From Nymphaea colorata (Eukaryota; Streptophyta; Magnoliopsida; Nymphaeales; Nymphaeaceae), in the NCBI RefSeq assembly GCF_008831285.2, contig NC_045145.1, forward strand, positions 7,936,802 through 8,000,801: a stretch of DNA of 64,000 nt, given 5' to 3'. The notes beneath the pieces are model-generated. The model was not told the origin of the DNA. It searched no databases and saw only the letters and a program-made list of their open reading frames with translations. A program made the position numbers and the translations under genes. Position 1 is the stretch's first letter; the number at the start of each line of letters is the position of its first letter. Positions 33,616-43,341 of the stretch are shown one piece after another.

Positions 33616-34047
33616 TGTCCATTTTTAATCTTTACTAGCCTCCTAAAAATTTTTCGGCTCTTGAAACTTGTAAGTTGCATAAACATAAGATTTATATGAT
33701 TCAAACATTCCATCAAATGACAAATATCTTTCAATAGAGTGAATGTTGTTAGTGGATAGGTATGTATAGTAGTCGCTTAACCTGACTGGTGGTCTACATT
33801 GTCTTGAGGAATGTCTAAATTGAGGAACATTGGATACATCGCTGGTTGAATCCTCCTTCATCAACCACTTCTTGATTGGAGGATGGCTGGTTGACTTCAT
33901 CATTTTTTCGGTGAGGAATTTGGTTGAAGGCGTCAATCAAAGGACGAGGAGTGTTGTTTTGCTCGGCGGGCTGGGAAAGAAACTCTTCTTGTTGAGCATT
34001 CTCAAAGTAATTTTCAGCTTCATAAAATTTTACATCTCTCGAGACCA

Positions 34048-35038
34048 TCACCTTGTTTGTAATGGGATCAAGGCAGCGGTAACCATGTTTTTTGCTTGAA
34101 TATCCCATGAAAATACATTTGACTGCACGTTTCTGAAATTTGTTTCGGAATTTCTCCTACACGTGGACATAATACTTGCACCCGAATACCTTGAGATGCT
34201 TAATGGAGATGGGCCGTTTGAGGAGAAGTTCAAGAGGAACCTTGCCATCGATACTAGAATTAGGAATCCGGTTAGATAGATAGCAGGCGGTCCCAATGGC
34301 TTCATTCCAATACTTTTGTGGCACGTTCATATGAATCATGAGAGCACGGGCGATGTTTAAGAGTTGACGATTTTTCTTCTCTGCGACGCCATTTTCCTGA
34401 GGAGTTCCAGCACAAGAGTATTGCGGTTGTATGCCCTTCGCTCGCATAAACTCTTTAAGATTGTCATTGACATACTCCCCACCATTATCGGAACGGAGTT
34501 TCTTTATATTGATTCCATACTGCATATGAATGAGATGATAGAATTCTTAAAATATTTTAGGTACCTCACTTTTATTCTTGAGAAAATAAATCCAGGTTAC
34601 ACGAGTCATATCATCGATAAAAGAGACATAATATCTATATCCGGCATGAGATATTTCAGGAGCTGGTCCCCATACATCAGAGTGTATAAGATAAAAAACT
34701 TCTACAGATTTTTCTACTGACGATTGAAACGGAAGTCTTGTGAACTTGGAAAACTCACAAGCGTCGCATGCCCAATCTTCTGTAGTAAGGTGAGGAATAA
34801 GTTGTTTGATACTCCGGTCTGAAATGTGTCCCAATCTAGCGTGCCATATCTGGTACTCAGAGTTCCGTCGGTTGCTGATGAGAAGGCTAACACAGTCATC
34901 ATCGAGAATATACAATCCTCCTTGGAGATGTCCTTTACCAATCACTTTCTTTGAGTTCAGTTCCTGAAACGTCACGTCCTTGAAAGAAAAAATTGCCAAA
35001 CAATTGTAAGCTTGAGTAATCTTACTAACTGAAATCAA
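34048..35038 (-). pseudogene. Copia 2 integrase
   Basis: An open stretch at 35038-34547 has WHARLGHISDRS and CDACEFSKFTRLPF (HHCC zinc-binding domain), then HSDVWGPAPE with the first catalytic Asp. After a shift and stop near 34540, a second at 34525-34157 carries LRSDNGGEYVN (second Asp) and QENGVAEKKNR (Glu). It then runs to HLKVFGCKYYVHV. A further piece at 34108-33815 reads GYSSKKHGYRCLDP. The triad is complete but split by frame changes. Confidence 0.93.
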
Positions 35039-36258
35039 ATTTGCTCAAGTTTAGGAATTAGAAGAACTTTAGATTTCTAATTTCCAAAGAACATCATTGT
35101 ACCTGCACCTCGACATTTATAGAAGAACCATCGGTAGTGAACACAGGCTGTTTATAATCTTTGATAAGTTCACTAAGTGTAGATGATTCACTAGTCATGT
35201 GATCGGTTACTCCACGGTCAATAATCGATGCATTATTATTTTTTTCATAGAAAGATAAGCTAAGGAGTTACCTTCAGAGCTTTCATCGACTGGTTGAGAG
35301 GAGACGAGATTAGTCTTGGAAAATTTTTGAAAAAGTTTTTCCAGATCATATTTGGTAACAAAGTTTGCTAAATTGATATCCTTGGAAATCATGCTTGGTT
35401 TCTCCTTCTCGGGTCGTCCTATAATCTCCCAACACCGTTCACGAGTGTGACCGTTTTTTCGCAGTGGGTGCACTTCAATTTGCTGTGGGATTTTATATTA
35501 TTTGATGTGCTCCTTTGCCCTTCTTGCATGCGAAAGATATACATCATTTTTTCAGAATTTTCTCCTGCGCCTTCGTCCTTGGTGGCTGAGTTCATGACTT
35601 TTCGCCTGGAAACTTCTCTTTGAATGATTTGGCGAATAGTATTGAAGGTTGGGAGAGGAGATGAGTTTAAGATCTGGCTGCGCAATGTTTCATAGTCTTC
35701 ACTGAGACCAGCCAGCACTTTGAATATTTTATCTTCCTTGAACTGTTGCTTGAAGATATCGGGATCGGACGTAGCTGGTTGGTATTGGAGGAGTTCATCG
35801 AAGAGACTGCGAAGTCTTCCGATGTATAGCTGGATGTCTTTGTCTCCCATCGTGAGGTTAGCAATCCCACATTGGATTTGATATATTCAGGCAGGATTAT
35901 TTTGCTCGCTGAAAAGTTCTTTGAGTGACTCCCAAATACCTTGAGCCGTGTCTTGGTACATGAACATGTTAGCTATTGAAGGCTCCATCAAATTTATCAA
36001 CCATGACATAACCATGTCATTTTTAGATTCTCACTCTTCATACTTGGGATCATTAGTAGCCGGAGGTTTGATTTTTCCATTTACGTATCCCGCCTTAGAT
36101 CTTCCGCTAAGAAAGAGTCTTGCAGCCTTGGCCCAACTTAGATAGTTTGTGCCATTGAGAAGAGTGAAAGTAATTCTTAATGTACCATGTTGATCAGAGG
36201 ATTTTAGCCCTCTGAAATGTTCGTCTCCTTGAGCGGCCCCATTTTGAACGTTAGCCAT
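35039..36258 (-). pseudogene. Copia 2 gag and protease region
   Basis: Gag begins at the ATG ending at 36258 and includes LNGTNYLSWAKAARLFL and GKIKPP (residues about 35-65). In-frame stops follow near 36028 and 35880. It continues at 35850-35419 with LRSLFDELLQYQP and VLAGLSEDYETLRSQIL. The zinc knuckle C.HC.KNGHTRERCW near 35450 is reached only by changing frame within an A run. The expected protease DSGA motif falls in a degenerate part (about 35040-35210). Confidence 0.88.
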
Positions 36259-37102
36259 CGGTAAAAAGAAAATCGCCTTGCTGCTTGGGTTGATTTCTCC
36301 CTTGTGGCTTTTTGGTAAAAGGAAACTCGCTCTTGAGTTTCCTTTTGGGAGGAATTGGTGGGACTCTCATAGGGAAGAACGTGCGAGAGGTCCTCCCACG
36401 TCTCCCTTCCTTTTTTTTTTGAAGCGGTTGGCTTGCCCACAGTATCACCCGATTACAAGGAGGCAGTTTCCTTTTTGGAAGTCCCTTCCTTTCTCACACG
36501 ATAACATTTGGCAGCCCCATGTAATGGATGAAGAGGTGGCTGCTGCTAGTGTCGCCCCCTCTCAAGTAAAAGGAAAACTTCAAGAGGCAGAGAAAATAAA
36601 GATGCAGTGTGAAGAAGGGTGCACCAGAGGATGATGGGCGTTCCACCAAACTGAATCAGAAGAGGATGACCGTGCGACGCTGGAGCGATGGGCGGCCTCT
36701 CTCTCTGTCAGATGACCTTCCCAAGCTTGGGCGATGCGGATGGGGGTTTTTTGGGCGACGCCGGTGGAAGTTTCAATCGCTGTGAAACACAAGAGAACTT
36801 TCTGCTGGAACAGGGTTGATCCAGCGAGCACTCTTTCGCAGAACTTTCTTGGCGTCCCAGCATTCCCACCGGCTGAAGGATGATCCAGCGGCACACTGGT
36901 GCAGAGACAGAGGTACTCTGATTTTTGCACAGACGTTGAAGAATATGCTATGGGAAACAGAGGATGATGTGCCCTCCTCCTAGGGATAATACCGCTAACT
37001 CTCGTCGCTCTTGAACCCTGCACTTTTGGCTAGAATCGGTCACAGGTGGCTCACAAGCGATCTTGCGGTAGACAGCAAGAATGCTCCCTTTCAATAATAA
37101 CC
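36259..37102 (-). other. Long untranslated leader of Copia 2
   Basis: About 840 nt between the primer-binding site and the gag ATG. It contains several overlapping ORFs on both strands (one of 147 codons on the minus strand) that resemble no known protein. Leaders of this length carry packaging signals in LTR elements; that role here is inference. Confidence 0.5.
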
Positions 37103-37116
37103 TGGCTCTGATACCA
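37103..37116 (-). promoter_or_regulatory. Copia 2 primer-binding site
   Basis: Minus strand TGGTATCAGAGCCA directly next to the 5' LTR, matching initiator tRNA-Met. Confidence 0.92.
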
Positions 37117-37431
37117 TGTTAAAAACATGAAAAACCTTGAAAAACAAGGAAGAAAGACACAAGCATGTACGTGGTTCGGCAATACAATGCCTACGTCCAC
37201 GAGAATGGGAGCACTCCTTTATTTCTCTGTGATGATCTTTGAGAGAGGATGAACTCTCTCTTTATAGGCTACAGTCCAGACCAATATTAGGCAAGAGAAT
37301 GACACAAGATTCATGTGATAAACAAGGCAACACAATATGATGAATAAGGAAACCAAAAGGAAACTGGCGTCTGTAATCTTCCTCAACATGGAAGGGAAAT
37401 AATGGAGGCAATCCCTGTAATCTTGCTAACA
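37117..37431 (-). repeat. Copia 2 5' LTR
   Basis: 315 bp, starting TGTTAAAAACATG and ending CTTGCTAACA. Near-identical to the partner LTR. Confidence 0.94.
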
Positions 37432-37436
37432 AATAC

Positions 37437-38034
37437 ACCTTGAATACATACAAAGTCACCATGAGATAGGTACAACCTTCATGTGCCCTTTCCTTAGCCA
37501 TGATACAATGTATATAGAATTCTGGTTAAGAAGCTTCTTCCAAAGTATTAGCTGATGCTTTGGTTTCTGAAAACAGCAAACCACTCTCCAGCGATCATCG
37601 TGAAATGTGGTTATGAAGCTTCCTCCACAGCATTAGCTTACCCTTCTATTTCTCAAAACAGCAAAGCCACTTGCCCAATGATCATCGCAAACTCGTATTC
37701 AAGTACTTGTTCATTAACAATTGTTCCAAAAAATATGATAGCTCTTAATTCGGTATCATATAAACCTTTTTTCTTCGATCAGAAAATAGTCAACAACAAA
37801 AATAATATGTGTAACCAAAGGAAAACTACAAGATATGTGATGTTCAGTGGCGTGGCAAATCAGGAACGTCATTCAAGATTTACTTTTTATGGTGTGGGCA
37901 ACAAAGTGCCACTGTAAATAACTTTCCTTGAGTTTGAGCGGCTGGTGCCATTGTTACTCAAACAAATGAGACCTCTCATGCGCCATTGAAAATGAGTAAT
38001 GTTCAAGGCACCATTGAAATGTCAATGAAAATGG
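37437..38034. other. Spacer between Copia 2 and Copia 3 with CACTA-like words
   Basis: Contains the 85-bp tandem duplication listed next. From about 37840, short words such as CAGTGGCGTGG, GTGCCACTGTAAA and GGCACCATTGAAATG recur, resembling CACTA subterminal repeats. Similar words resume beyond Copia 3 (43340-43380), so Copia 3 probably inserted into such an element. Confidence 0.45.
37530..37700. repeat. Tandem duplication, two units of about 85 bp
   Basis: Unit 1 (37530-37614) and unit 2 (37615-37700) both begin GAAGCTTC.TCCA.AG.ATTAGCT. They share TTTCT.AAAACAGCAAA and ATGATCATCG-type blocks with many substitutions. The duplication is old. Confidence 0.7.
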
Positions 38035-38040
38035 AAGGGC

Positions 38041-38499
38041 TGTTGGCGATCTCCCCTGATTCACACGCTGGGCAAGGCTTGCCTTTGTGGTAGCAAAGAT
38101 AACGAGCGGTTTGAGGAAATGAAGGCCACAGAGTGTACAGCCTGCAGCAATACACTAAAGGAAATGTAGAGGTACAGAGAGAGAGAGAGAGAGAGAGAAA
38201 AGGGGATGACAGGGCAGATGCAAAATTTTTTTTTTTTTCTCTCCTTTTTTGGGCGTACACTTCTCAACTACACGATAAGACTAAATAAAGAAAAACATCA
38301 TTAAAGAAAAAACAAAGGCTGAAACTTGATCCTTGATCCTCAAGTTTAGTAACTACTGGATCGTGCTTTCCCACGATCCCCTCTCCTTCAACTTTTTCAC
38401 CCCCACTATTTCCTCCACTCCAAATTAACTACCCATGATTTTGGAACCGGCGCACACTCTCATGTTCTCCATGATCTCCACAACAGGAGTAGAGTAACA
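38041..38499 (-). repeat. Copia 3 3' LTR (long form)
   Basis: 459 bp, starting TGTTGGCGATCTCCCC and ending AGAGTAACA. It has a GA microsatellite at about 38178-38200 and a T run at 38227-38239. The minus-strand purine tract TATAGGGGGAGAA (38500-38512) abuts it. Confidence 0.92.
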
Positions 38500-38512
38500 T
38501 TCTCCCCCTATA

Positions 38513-39350
38513 CTGGTGTGTCCCGAGATCTTGAGCACCCAGAAGGTGCCGCATTGTCGCCAACCTTGCTGCCGACAACACCTTTGTCAACAGATCCGCT
38601 CATTGCTCATCTATGCGCACAAATTCCACAACAATCTGTCCTCTTTAGACACATTCACGTATGAAATGGAACTTTGTGTCATTATGTTTGCTGTATCCAT
38701 GGAAAACTGGGTTCTTCATTAATGCGATCGCAGACTTATTATCCACATACAACTTCACCGCATGAGGCTCTCTTTCAGCCAGCTCGGCCAGCAATCCTCT
38801 GCTGCTTGAACGCCGTGATTGCCTCTGAATCCTCCCCTGTTACAATTAGATCATCAACATAAACTCCGACGATGACACCGGTACGATCTCTTCCCCTCGT
38901 ACACATAGCTTGTTCCAGCGCACATTTTGTGAACCCAAGGTGATTTAGGCGCATGTTCCATGCACGTGGTGCTTGCCGGAGACCATACAATGTCTTGTTT
39001 AATTTGAGTACCATATGCTCCCTATTCTTCACCGTAAAACCCTCCGATTGGGCTACATAGACCTCCTCCTCGAGTTCACCATTGAGAAATGCTGACTTGA
39101 CGTCGAGATGGTGGACTTGCCACCCACGGCTGGTTGCGACAACAAAGATGACTCGTATGGTGTCGAGCCTAGCGACTGGCACAAACACATCCTCGAAGTC
39201 AATCCCTGGCCACTGGACATAGCCCTTCACGACTAATCTGGCCTCATGTTTGATAACCTCTTCGTCTGAGTTTTTCTTCAATTTGAACACCCATTTGAGT
39301 CCGATTGCTTTGGTTCCGATCGGCAGGGTTGTCAGCGTCCAGACTGAGTT
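38513..39350 (-). pseudogene. Copia 3 reverse transcriptase/RNase H with internal deletion
   Basis: The open stretch 39290-38775 has EARLVVKGYVQWPGIDFEDVF, LDVKSAFLNGELEEEVYV, LNKTLYGLRQAPRAW and GVYVDDLIVTGED (YVDD). Shortly after that the sequence switches near 38800 to the C-terminal RNase H block: HAVKLYVDNKSAIALMKNP, then HGYSKHNDTKFHF and further pieces to 38513. The palm-to-RNase H middle and the first RNase H motifs are missing, so the enzyme could not work. Confidence 0.88.
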
Positions 39351-40700
39351 TTTCTAAATGGATTAGATCTCCTTGACCATAGCTTCCTTCCATGCTCGCT
39401 GGCTGGCTGTCTCTTAGTAACACGACGACTCCTCTGTTGCTGGAAGCATGGCCTCTTTTTCGACGTCTTCATGATCAAGTTCGACGCGCTGAGCGTCTCT
39501 CATGATATCATTGATGTGTCTATACCAAATGGGTCCATCATTATTGTCCTCCATCTCCGAAGCCGTGGCAGCTTCGTTTGCCAGCAGCCTTCGAGCTAGC
39601 GCTACCATCGTAGTTGAAGGGTTTGTCGAGGGATTTGTCTTGACATGTGATGTACCCCGTGCCCTACTTGCTAATTCTTCCAGCGTCGGTTCACTGGCCA
39701 TCGGCATGGATGAGGAGGTCGGGTAGCACAATTGCAAGGACACCGATCTATCTACTTGTCCGCCTGCATACTGAGTTGTTTATTGCCGAGTCAGCATTGG
39801 AGTCCTCCTCAACAACGAAGTTTGACGATTCACTGTCACCTGCATTCATGTTCCACTTCCACTTCAAATCTTCTTTTAATTTAACATCACGACTTACATG
39901 GACTTTTTCCCGTCGTCCTCGACACCAAGATATACCATTGGTTGGCCGTGATCATCAAGTTTTTTCAGGGGTGGCATCGTCATTCTACCATGCGTCGTGC
40001 AACCGAACAATCGAAGATGTGAAATATTCAGTTTCCTGCCACTCCAAGCTTCATACAGGGTGCGCTCGCCCGTGGCCTTTGTAGGCAAGCGATTCAAGAC
40101 ATAGACTGCGTGCCGTACCACCTCCCACCAAAATCTACCTGACATACTCATGCTCTTGAGGAGGGATCTTGCCATTGCCATCATCGTCTTGTTCCTCTGC
40201 TCCACGACTCAGTTTTGCCGTGGTGAGTATGGTGCGGTGAGGTGACTGCAATGCCAGCATGTTCGCACACTTTGGTGAACTCAGAAGAGAGGAACTCACC
40301 TCCCTGATCGGTTCTGAGCGTCTTGACGCGATGCCCGCACGCGTTCTCGACCAGTGCCTTAATTCTCATGAATGCCGAGCTTGCCTGGTCTTTTGTTCTG
40401 ATAATGCATAGCCACATCCAACGAGAGAAGTTATCAACGATTAGGAAGAAATAGCTATTACCGGTAGAGGTGGGTGGTGTGATCGGGCCGCAGAGATTGG
40501 CATGCAAGAGTTCAAATGGTTCTTTTGCTCGATAGTTGGCTGCCGATAGGAACGGCTGTCTCGTTTGCTTCGCCACCAAACAACCCTGACATACTTGAGT
40601 GAGGTGAGTAATCAGCGGTACCCTAGTTGCCATCTTCTTGTCTACAAACATCTTCATTACTTGAAAGTTCACATGGTCGAGACGAGCATGCTACAGCCAT
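39351..40700 (-). pseudogene. Copia 3 integrase and linker
   Basis: Open stretches 40672-40181 and 40205-39894 overlap in different frames. The first shows CQGCLVAKQTRQPF (zinc domain end), HANLCGPITPPT where the first catalytic Asp is replaced by Asn, and LRTDQGGEFLSSEF (second Asp). The catalytic Glu lies at the frame change near 40195 (VEQRNKTMMAMARSLL). The rest reads HLRLFGCTTHGRM. The linker at 39743-39414 is Ser/Thr-rich. Loss of the first Asp and the frameshift make it inactive. Confidence 0.87.
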
Positions 40701-42960
40701 GCTAGATCCTCGAGGTTTGCAAGAAGGCACACTGGCCTAGCAGTCTACAACTCAATGCGGTAGAGATGATTCAGTGTGCGTCTCACCTTCATGGTAACCT
40801 GCCATGGATTTTTGATGAACACCTCGAGCTCGACTTCATCCATAACAACCTGTGGCCTGTCTCGGTAAGTTGCCCGAGACTCACGATGTTGCTGTGAAGC
40901 CTCAGGATATAATATACTTCCTGAAGCAGCAATTGATCATCATTTTTTCATCTAAAAAGAATTGAACCCTTACCGCCGAACTTCACATTGCCGGTGATTG
41001 CCTTGTCCAACTTGCGAAACTTGACCTTATCTTCTGTCATGTTGTTGCTGACGCTATTATCCAAGTACCAAACTTCGTTATTTTCGATGTCTTGCTCAGT
41101 CCCATGCAGTTCCGGCCATACCTGTTCTTCATTCAGTAGGATGGCATCGTGCCGATCCAACCATGCTGGTAGTTCAAGTGCTGCGGGTGCCACTTCTTCC
41201 AATTTTGCAACCGACAGGGTTGGCTTGGTGTTGTCAGTTTGTGTTAGATGTGCCTCCTCATTCTTCTTGGGACCCTTGCACCGGTTCGCGTAATGCCCTA
41301 ATTCATCGCAATTGAAGTAGCGGATGTGACTCTTGTCACGACCACCACCTCCAGAGCAACCTGCTCTGTCTTTGAGTGGGAGTTGCCGTGTTTGCTTCCG
41401 CCGCACCCTCTGCCGTGTCCACGACCACCCCAGCTGCGAACCCCTCCTTCCCCCTGAGCCTTCTCTTTTCGTGTCGATGACAGGTTGTCGCCGCTTCTCT
41501 TCTACCATGCCTCCCACTCGGCCTGAGTGAGAAGTAGTTGAGCAGGCACTCGGCCTGAGTGAGAAGTAGTTGAGCATCGCCGTTGCCACCGGTACCAAAT
41601 GCTCGGGGACGAGAGCATTCTTCATAGGTCTTGAGTCACCCTATGGTCTCTACAAACAATATAGTGTCGAGGTTGCAAAACTGCTCTATGTCGGTGATTA
41701 CGCTGAGTAATCGATTTGGAACAGTATCAAATAGCTTCTTCACTAAGGCTATTGGCATACTTGACGAACATCCCGGTAAGCCTGCTAGCATACTGATCCA
41801 ACGACTCTCCTTCCTGCATTCGCATGACATCAAAGTTGCTCTTCAATGTTCGTAGGCGTGCATTCCTCATGCGGTTTGCCCTAACGAATCTCGTCTTGAG
41901 GCAATCCTAAACCTCCTTCGCCGTCGCCTTCTTTGCCACCTGCATTAAGGGATCCTCCGGGAGGGCTTGGAGAATATGCAACCTCGCCTTCTTGTCCTTC
42001 CTCGTGTCTACAGCCACACGGACTGCCGGCTCAACTGCCTCCCAGATGCCTTGATCCTCCATCATCGCTAGGGCTGCACAACGAGTCGAGCCAACTCGGG
42101 CTCGACTCGAACTCGCTCGACTAAGCTCGGCTCGAGCTCGACTCGTTTATAAACGAGTCGAGTTCGAGCTGAAAGTTAAGCTCGAGTAAATAAACGAGTC
42201 GAGTTTGAGTTGAAAGAACTCGACTCGATTAAACTCGACTCGACTCGACTTGATTTTATTTTTTTTTTTTAGTTTTTTTCGTTTTTATTTTCATTTCGTT
42301 TTTTTTCTCTCTCATTTTTCTTTCCTCCATTTTTTCTTTTTTGTTTCCATTTCGTTTTCTTTCCCTCTCATTTTTCTTCCCTCCCTTTTTTTCTTTTTTC
42401 TCTACATTTTCTCTTCTCCCCACGCACACCTTTTTCTCTCTCATTTTTCTTTCCTCCATTTTTTCTTTTTCTCACCTTTTCTCTTCTCCCCACGCCCACG
42501 CACACTTTTTCTGGCATTTAATGTCAATGCCTCCCTTTTTCTCTTTTCTCCCCCACGCTGATTTCTCTCTGCAGATCTCTCTTCTCCCGCAGCATTAATG
42601 CAATGCCATTATCGGGTGTTGAAAAACGAGCCGCATTTATGGCAGGTGTTGGAGGAACACCGTGAAGGAGAAATAAAAAGTCGAGCCGCTCGAGTCGCTC
42701 GAGTCGAGCTCGAGCTTCAAAACAATTTCTCGAGTCGAGCTCGAGTTAAAGTAATGAAACTCGTATCGAGCTCGAGTCGAGCTCGAGCTGGTTAAATATA
42801 AGTCGAGCCGAGCTCGAGCTGGTTGAACTCGAGCTCGACTCGGCTCGTGTGCAGCCCTAATCATCGCCTGGACCCTACTTACCCAGCTGGTGTAGTTGGT
42901 TGCCGTGAGCAGCAGATACTAGAACGTCCCATTGGCAATCTCCCCCGTTGCCTCAGTTGT
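40701..42960 (-). pseudogene. Copia 3 gag and protease region, split by a MITE
   Basis: Gag starts near 42960, runs to the MITE site at 42868, and resumes at 42060. Removing the MITE and one 8-bp target copy rejoins a single reading frame here. It carries an EDQGIWEAVEP block. Later comes LDQYASRLTGMF-like sequence with stops at about 41870 and elsewhere. The zinc knuckle near 41290 reads YFNCDELGHYANRC, with the first Cys changed to Tyr. A Trp-Tyr-Leu-Asp-Asn-Ser stretch near 41060 stands where the protease WYLDSGAS motif should be, with the catalytic Asp kept and Ser/Gly altered. Confidence 0.85.
42069..42859. mobile_element. hAT-type MITE, CTCGAG-rich family, copy 2
   Basis: 791 bp, starting TAGGGCTGCACAACGAG and ending CTCGTGTGCAGCCCTA in inverted sense. 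The 8-bp target duplication ATCATCGC flanks it (42061-42068 and 42860-42867). Ends are built from GAGTCGAGCTCGAG words, like the copy at 18056-18563, so the two belong to one family or close relatives. The centre is a long T/C-rich tract (about 42248-42600) absent from copy 1, whose open frames on both strands are low-complexity and not genes. Confidence 0.93.
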
Positions 42961-43010
42961 GATGATTGACATTGGCTTGAATTGAGGAAGTTTTGGCATA
43001 CAATGTGGAT

Positions 43011-43022
43011 GCTCTGATACCA
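43011..43022 (-). promoter_or_regulatory. Copia 3 primer-binding site
   Basis: Minus strand TGGTATCAGAGC, two bases from the 5' LTR, matching initiator tRNA-Met. Confidence 0.88.
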
Positions 43023-43024
43023 AA

Positions 43025-43336
43025 TGTTGGTGATCTCTCCTTATTCACACTAACGGAAATGCAGAGGTGCAGAGAGAGAGAAAGAAAAAGGGGACGACAA
43101 GGCGAGGCAAAAAAAGCTTTTTTTCTCTCCTTTTTTGGGCGTACACTTCTCAACTACACAATAAGGCTAAATAAAGAAAAACATCATTAAAGAAAAAACA
43201 AAAGGCTGATCCTCAAGTTTAGTAACTGCTGGATCGTGCTTTCCCACGATCCCCTCCGCTTCAACTTTTTCACTCCCACTATTTTCCTCCACTCCAAATT
43301 AACTACCATGATCTCCACGATAAGAGTAGAATAACA
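43025..43336 (-). repeat. Copia 3 5' LTR (short form)
   Basis: 312 bp, starting TGTTGGTGATCTCTCC and ending AGAATAACA. Compared with the partner it lacks about 89, 14 and 36 bp at three places, each bounded by a short direct repeat. Confidence 0.92.
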
Positions 43337-43341
43337 AAGGG

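Larger units (their letters stand above)
31809..37431 (-). mobile_element. Copia 2: Ty1/Copia LTR retrotransposon, full-length but defective
   Basis: LTRs at 31809-32118 and 37117-37431, target duplication AATAC (31804-31808 and 37432-37436), and primer-binding site next to the 5' LTR. Gag, protease region, integrase, reverse transcriptase and RNase H follow in Copia order on the minus strand. LTRs differ by a small indel (CTTGAAAAA near the start) and a handful of substitutions. Stops and frameshifts break the polyprotein in gag, the zinc knuckle and between domains. It is inactive by itself. Confidence 0.95.
38041..43336 (-). mobile_element. Copia 3: Ty1/Copia LTR retrotransposon, internally deleted
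   Basis: LTRs at 38041-38499 and 43025-43336. The primer-binding site is next to the right-hand LTR and the purine tract next to the left-hand one, so the element reads on the minus strand. AAGGG follows the right LTR (43337-43341) and also occurs one base before the left LTR (38035-38039), a likely target duplication. Gag, integrase, the first half of reverse transcriptase and the end of RNase H are present; the middle of RT/RNase H is deleted. A hAT MITE (42069-42859) interrupts gag. LTR lengths differ by 147 bp through deletions in the right LTR. Confidence 0.92.

Noticed and set aside
36204-36448. Minus-strand ORFs upstream of Copia 2 gag considered as extra gag residues
   Set aside because: The conserved gag block begins after the ATG ending at 36258; the ORFs further upstream are in other frames or lack similarity.
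36580-37023. 147-codon minus-strand ORF
   Set aside because: It lies in the untranslated leader of Copia 2, overlaps ORFs in other frames and resembles no protein.
42250-42598. Phe/Ser-rich plus-strand ORFs and a Lys/Glu-rich minus-strand ORF
   Set aside because: They are translations of a T/C-rich low-complexity tract inside the hAT MITE at 42069-42859.
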